From Anaerolineales bacterium UBA5069 (GTDB lineage Bacteria > Chloroflexota > Anaerolineae > Caldilineales > Caldilineaceae), in NCBI GenBank assembly GCA_002415895.1, contig DIAV01000156.1, positions 7,975 to 15,666 on the forward strand: 7,692 nucleotides of DNA, read 5' to 3'. A model generated the notes under the pieces. That model saw nothing but the letters and a program-made list of their open reading frames with translations, made no database searches and had not been told where the DNA came from. Every line of letters starts with the position of its first letter. Position 1 is the stretch's first letter. Position numbers and translations under genes: made by a program. Shown one piece after another: positions 5,266-7,692 of the stretch.

Positions 5266-7577
5266 GCGGTTTCTCCGTCTGATTCATGATTGGGTAATGT
5301 CAGGGCGCTCGCCTGACCATTGTCAATGGCGGCAGCCTCTGCCAGGCTGCGCCGCTGTACGCGCTGCTCACGGCGTGCGGCGCGGTCGGCCCCTGTGGCG
5401 CGCTGAGAGCGACCCGAGACGGCGGCGGCCACGGCTGCGTGGCGCTCGGCGGGCCACTGCGCCTGCGCCTCTGCCAGCAGTTGCGCAAGGTGGGGGAAGG
5501 GGTCGCCTGCATGGGGGAAATCCAGCGCGGCAACAAATTCATCCTGGAACGAAGGTTCAACGGCGGTTTCGATGTAGGTCACCCAGCGCGCGGCCCAGTC
5601 GGCCTCGTCGCGCTTGGCTTTGTCGAGCAGCAACATGCGCGCGCCGTCGCCGGCGGCATTGCCCACCGCGATCACTCTAGCCAGGTCACAATCGGGGATC
5701 AGCCCCACAATCATGGCATGGAGCGGATCAATGTAGGAGCCGAAACCGCCAGCCAGCACCACGCGATCCACGCTATCCAGTTGCAGGCGTTGCATGAGCA
5801 GCTTGGCGCCTGCGTAAAGCGCCGCCTTGCCTAGTTGAATGGCGCGGATGTCATCGGAGTGTATCATGACGCCGCGGCCGCTGGCGGTTTCATGGGGCCA
5901 GGCAAGGATGAACGCCGCCTTGCCACCCCCTTCGCCCAGGCCGGTTTGCAGCCGCTCGTGCGCGATCTCGACAAAGCGGCCGTTGGGCGCAATAACGCCC
6001 GCCTTGAAGAGTTCCGCGATTGCCTCGATGATGCCCGAGCCGCAGATGCCGCCCGCGCGCAGCGTGGGATTGAGCAATTCTTCGCGCTTGCGTTTGCGCT
6101 GCGCGGCCCCGTCCAGCGCGTCGATCTCTTGCGGCGCAAACGGCGTGCGTTCGCTCTCAATCCACGCATCGTTGCCGATCAGCCTGTAGCGAACTGCGAG
6201 CGTTGCAGGGTCCACGCGCACGCGCTCGATTGCGCCCGGTGCGGCGCGCATGCCATGACGGATTTGCGCGCCCTCGAATGCGGGACCGGTGGGGCTGGAG
6301 GCGCTAAGCAGCCGCTCCTTGTTGCCCAACAGAATCTCGCCGTTGGTGCCAATGTCGAGGATGAGCTGCTGCATTTCGTGCGCGTAGGGTGCTTCGGCCA
6401 CGAGCACGCCCACATTGTCAGCTCCCACGTGGCCCGCTTCGCACGGGGGGATGTAGACATTGCCACCCGGGGCAATCTGCAGGCCAATGTCGCGCGCCTT
6501 GAGGTTGAGCGCGCCATGCGTGACGAGGCTGAAGGGCGCGCCCCCCAACTCGCGCGGGTTCACGGCCAGCAGAATGTGGTGCATGGTGGTGTTGCCCACC
6601 AGCACGGTGTCCGTTACATCACGCGGCGTTATGGCGGCTTCTGCGCAACATTCGGCGATCAACTCATTCAGCCCGGTCATGATGGCCTGGTGCATGCGCT
6701 GTGTGCCGGCGTCGTTCACCCCGTCATCATGCACCATGGCATAGGAGACGCGGCTCATGAGGTCTTCGCCATAGGGCACTTGTGGGTTCATGCGGCTGGC
6801 CGAGGCAAGAATTTCGCCCGTGCGCAGGTTGCAGAGATGGCCCGCTACAGTGGTTGTGCCCACGTCGACGGCTATGCCGTAGAGCGCATCGTGAAAACCG
6901 GGCTGCACGCGCACAACCTCGCTGCCATTCCAGAGGGTAATGGTGACCGCGCGATTGGCTTTGGCGAGTGCAGGCTGCAATTCGCGCAGGGCGGCAATGT
7001 CAATATGCAGGTTGCCAAGGCCAAAGGTGGCGCGCAATGCGTCCTGCAGGCGCTCCCAATCGCCCCGATGATCCTTCATGGTGGGGGTGGGCAGTTCGGC
7101 ATAGTAGAGACGCATGGCTGCATCGACGGAAATCGGCCGGTCCACGCCAACGCCCTTGCGCACCACCTGTTTGCGCGTCTGGCTTTCCTCGGGGATGCGG
7201 ATCACGACGTCGCCCAGCACCTGGCAGGCGCAGCTCATGCGCTCATCGGGCGCAAAGCCGTATTTTTGCGCATACGCACGTTCGCGCGCGCCGGGTGGCG
7301 TGAGCCCCGCCGCGGATGAGCGCACGCCGAACTTGGCGAAGTCCCCCGTTTCAACGCAAACCTTGCATTTGCTGCAGGTTTGGTGGCCGCCGCAGATGGA
7401 TTCGATTTCAACGCCCATGTCGCGCGCCGCGTTGAGGAGCGTTGTGCCAATGGGCACGTCGTCCTGGCGGCCGTTGGGCTGAAAGATGACGCGCGCCGTG
7501 GTTTGCTCGCCCTCAAGGGGGGCGGCGTTGTGCCCAGCGGGCGGTATGATTTGGGGTGCGTGCTTGGGATTCGTCAT
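5262..7577 (-). CDS. RamA/RACo-like corrinoid reductive activator (2Fe-2S ferredoxin + ASKHA ATPase, DUF4445)
   Basis: A 771-residue cytoplasmic protein. Residues 28-128 are a plant-type 2Fe-2S ferredoxin with Cys62, Cys68, Cys71 and Cys118 (Cys116 is close by). Residues 130-230 fit the RACo linker and middle regions. From about 233 it is an ASKHA ATPase: phosphate-1 loop VDVGTTTVAGHL (237-248), LVGNTTMHH (326-334), phosphate-2 loop LDIGTNGEI (407-415), GICGSGIIEAI (510-520) and adenosine motif VLAGGFGSYID (607-617). Such proteins spend ATP to pass a low-potential electron to cob(II)alamin that has fallen out of the methyl-transfer cycle. Unusual parts are a Lys/Arg-rich insertion at 480-508 and a 75-residue Ala/Arg/Gln-rich C-terminal tail. 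The frame could extend to a TTG at 7616, but the ATG at 7577 is chosen because a TATAAT box lies between them. It is the first gene of the minus-strand unit. Confidence 0.92.
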   Translation of the reverse strand: MTNPKHAPQIIPPAGHNAAPLEGEQTTARVIFQPNGRQDDVPIGTTLLNAARDMGVEIESICGGHQTCSKCKVCVETGDFAKFGVRSSAAGLTPPGARERAYAQKYGFAPDERMSCACQVLGDVVIRIPEESQTRKQVVRKGVGVDRPISVDAAMRLYYAELPTPTMKDHRGDWERLQDALRATFGLGNLHIDIAALRELQPALAKANRAVTITLWNGSEVVRVQPGFHDALYGIAVDVGTTTVAGHLCNLRTGEILASASRMNPQVPYGEDLMSRVSYAMVHDDGVNDAGTQRMHQAIMTGLNELIAECCAEAAITPRDVTDTVLVGNTTMHHILLAVNPRELGGAPFSLVTHGALNLKARDIGLQIAPGGNVYIPPCEAGHVGADNVGVLVAEAPYAHEMQQLILDIGTNGEILLGNKERLLSASSPTGPAFEGAQIRHGMRAAPGAIERVRVDPATLAVRYRLIGNDAWIESERTPFAPQEIDALDGAAQRKRKREELLNPTLRAGGICGSGIIEAIAELFKAGVIAPNGRFVEIAHERLQTGLGEGGGKAAFILAWPHETASGRGVMIHSDDIRAIQLGKAALYAGAKLLMQRLQLDSVDRVVLAGGFGSYIDPLHAMIVGLIPDCDLARVIAVGNAAGDGARMLLLDKAKRDEADWAARWVTYIETAVEPSFQDEFVAALDFPHAGDPFPHLAQLLAEAQAQWPAERHAAVAAAVSGRSQRATGADRAARREQRVQRRSLAEAAAIDNGQASALTLPNHESDGETA
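5273..5276 (-). promoter_or_regulatory. Ribosome binding site (GGAG) of the homocysteine methyltransferase
   Basis: GGAG on the minus strand lies 7 nt before the ATG at 5265 and inside the last codons of the activator gene. It fixes the methyltransferase start and, with the ATGA overlap, supports coupled translation. It is the clearest Shine-Dalgarno in this unit. Confidence 0.7.
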
Positions 7578-7613
7578 GGCGCACCGATTATAGCCTTGCG
7601 GGGCACGTGCGCC
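7578..7613. repeat. 7-bp perfect inverted repeat bracketing the -10 box
   Basis: On the plus strand GGCGCAC (7578-7584) is the exact reverse complement of GTGCGCC (7607-7613), with the TATAAT box between the arms. The right arm also overlaps the 8-bp palindrome GCACGTGC (7603-7610). It may be a pair of operator half-sites. If transcription starts further upstream, it could be a hairpin next to the start codon. It could also be chance in GC-rich DNA. Confidence 0.3.
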
Positions 7614-7616
7614 CAA
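7587..7616 (-). promoter_or_regulatory. Candidate sigma70-type promoter for the activator-led unit
   Basis: The minus strand reads TATAAT at 7592-7587, a perfect -10 consensus in a GC-rich region, and only 9 nt from the ATG at 7577. A partial -35 (TTGGGC, 7616-7611) lies 18 bp upstream, matching only the first three consensus positions. A start site about 7 nt downstream of the -10 would leave a leader of roughly 2-4 nt, so the message may be leaderless; no well-placed Shine-Dalgarno is present (AAGG is 17 nt away). This is inference from sequence only. Confidence 0.45.
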
Positions 7617-7633
7617 TTTGGCACTGAAAACGA

Positions 7634-7692
7634 CAGCAACATCTCAACGCAGAGGCCCAAAGGTGCACAAAGAAACGCAAAGGGCAGCAACA
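7634..7692. repeat. 8-bp direct repeats (CAGCAACA) flanking the heptamer array
   Basis: CAGCAACA occurs at 7634-7641 and again at 7685-7692, enclosing 43 bp that contain all four heptamers. This is the arrangement expected of a target-site duplication around a tiny inserted element, but an 8-bp match can arise by chance and the second copy ends exactly at the window edge. Confidence 0.3.
7648..7682. repeat. Array of four degenerate CNCARAG heptamers
   Basis: Four related heptamers lie in tandem: CGCAGAG (7648), CCCAAAG (7656), CACAAAG (7666) and CGCAAAG (7676), with start spacings of 8, 10 and 10 nt. The stretch is A-rich and unlike the surrounding coding DNA. It resembles, from memory, dispersed intergenic CGCAAAG-type repeats seen in several environmental bacterial lineages. 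The array may continue past the window edge. Confidence 0.5.

Noticed and set aside
4444..5289. 281-codon open frame on the plus strand, antisense to the homocysteine methyltransferase
   Set aside because: No family motif and complete overlap with a well-supported gene.
5835..7319. 494-codon open frame on the plus strand, antisense to the activator
   Set aside because: It is a mirror of the activator's codon bias in GC-rich DNA; it shows no recognisable motif and overlaps a clearly real gene throughout.
1..7692. CRISPR arrays, tRNA or rRNA genes, insertion sequences, cobalamin or SAM riboswitches
   Set aside because: I looked for these on both strands and saw none; the only non-coding stretches are short, and the 115 nt at the right end is too small for a full cobalamin riboswitch.

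Overview
The window is GC-rich and densely coded. It looks like part of a bacterial chromosome, most plausibly from the Chloroflexota (Anaerolineae or Caldilinea-like). I infer this from the gene content: a RamA-like ferredoxin/ASKHA protein, a homocysteine S-methyltransferase with a PF13769-type N-terminal domain, a DUF1638 protein, and a stripped-down phosphoglycerate-mutase-like metalloenzyme. No rRNA or other phylogenetic marker is present, so the assignment is tentative.

Layout. Positions 1-927 (+) hold the 3' end of an FtsK/SpoIIIE DNA translocase, entering from outside the window. It is followed after 10 nt by an MFS permease (938-2245, +). A 43-nt gap then separates two convergent units. 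The rest of the window is one minus-strand unit, transcribed from right to left: an ASKHA reductive activator (5262-7577), a two-domain homocysteine S-methyltransferase (3898-5265, ATGA overlap with the activator), a DUF1638 protein (3206-3853, after 44 nt) and an alkaline-phosphatase-superfamily metalloenzyme (2289-3203, after 2 nt). The right end (7578-7692) is non-coding. It carries a TATAAT box nine bases from the activator's ATG, an inverted repeat bracketing that box, and a small array of CNCARAG heptamers flanked by an 8-bp direct repeat.

How the genes may work together. RamA/RACo-type proteins use ATP and an Fe-S cluster to reduce inactive cob(II)alamin on corrinoid methyl carriers. 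A homocysteine S-methyltransferase moves a methyl group to homocysteine, giving methionine. DUF1638 genes are often found beside corrinoid methyltransferase genes. The unit therefore looks like a small one-carbon transfer module feeding methyl groups into methionine. No corrinoid protein and no substrate-specific methyltransferase is encoded here, and the unit appears to begin at the activator, so the partner corrinoid protein would have to lie elsewhere.

The least expected signals are an Ala/Arg-rich ADRAA(A)RR tail shared by the otherwise unrelated activator and methyltransferase, the PF13769-homocysteine methyltransferase fusion, and the promoter/repeat architecture at the right end.
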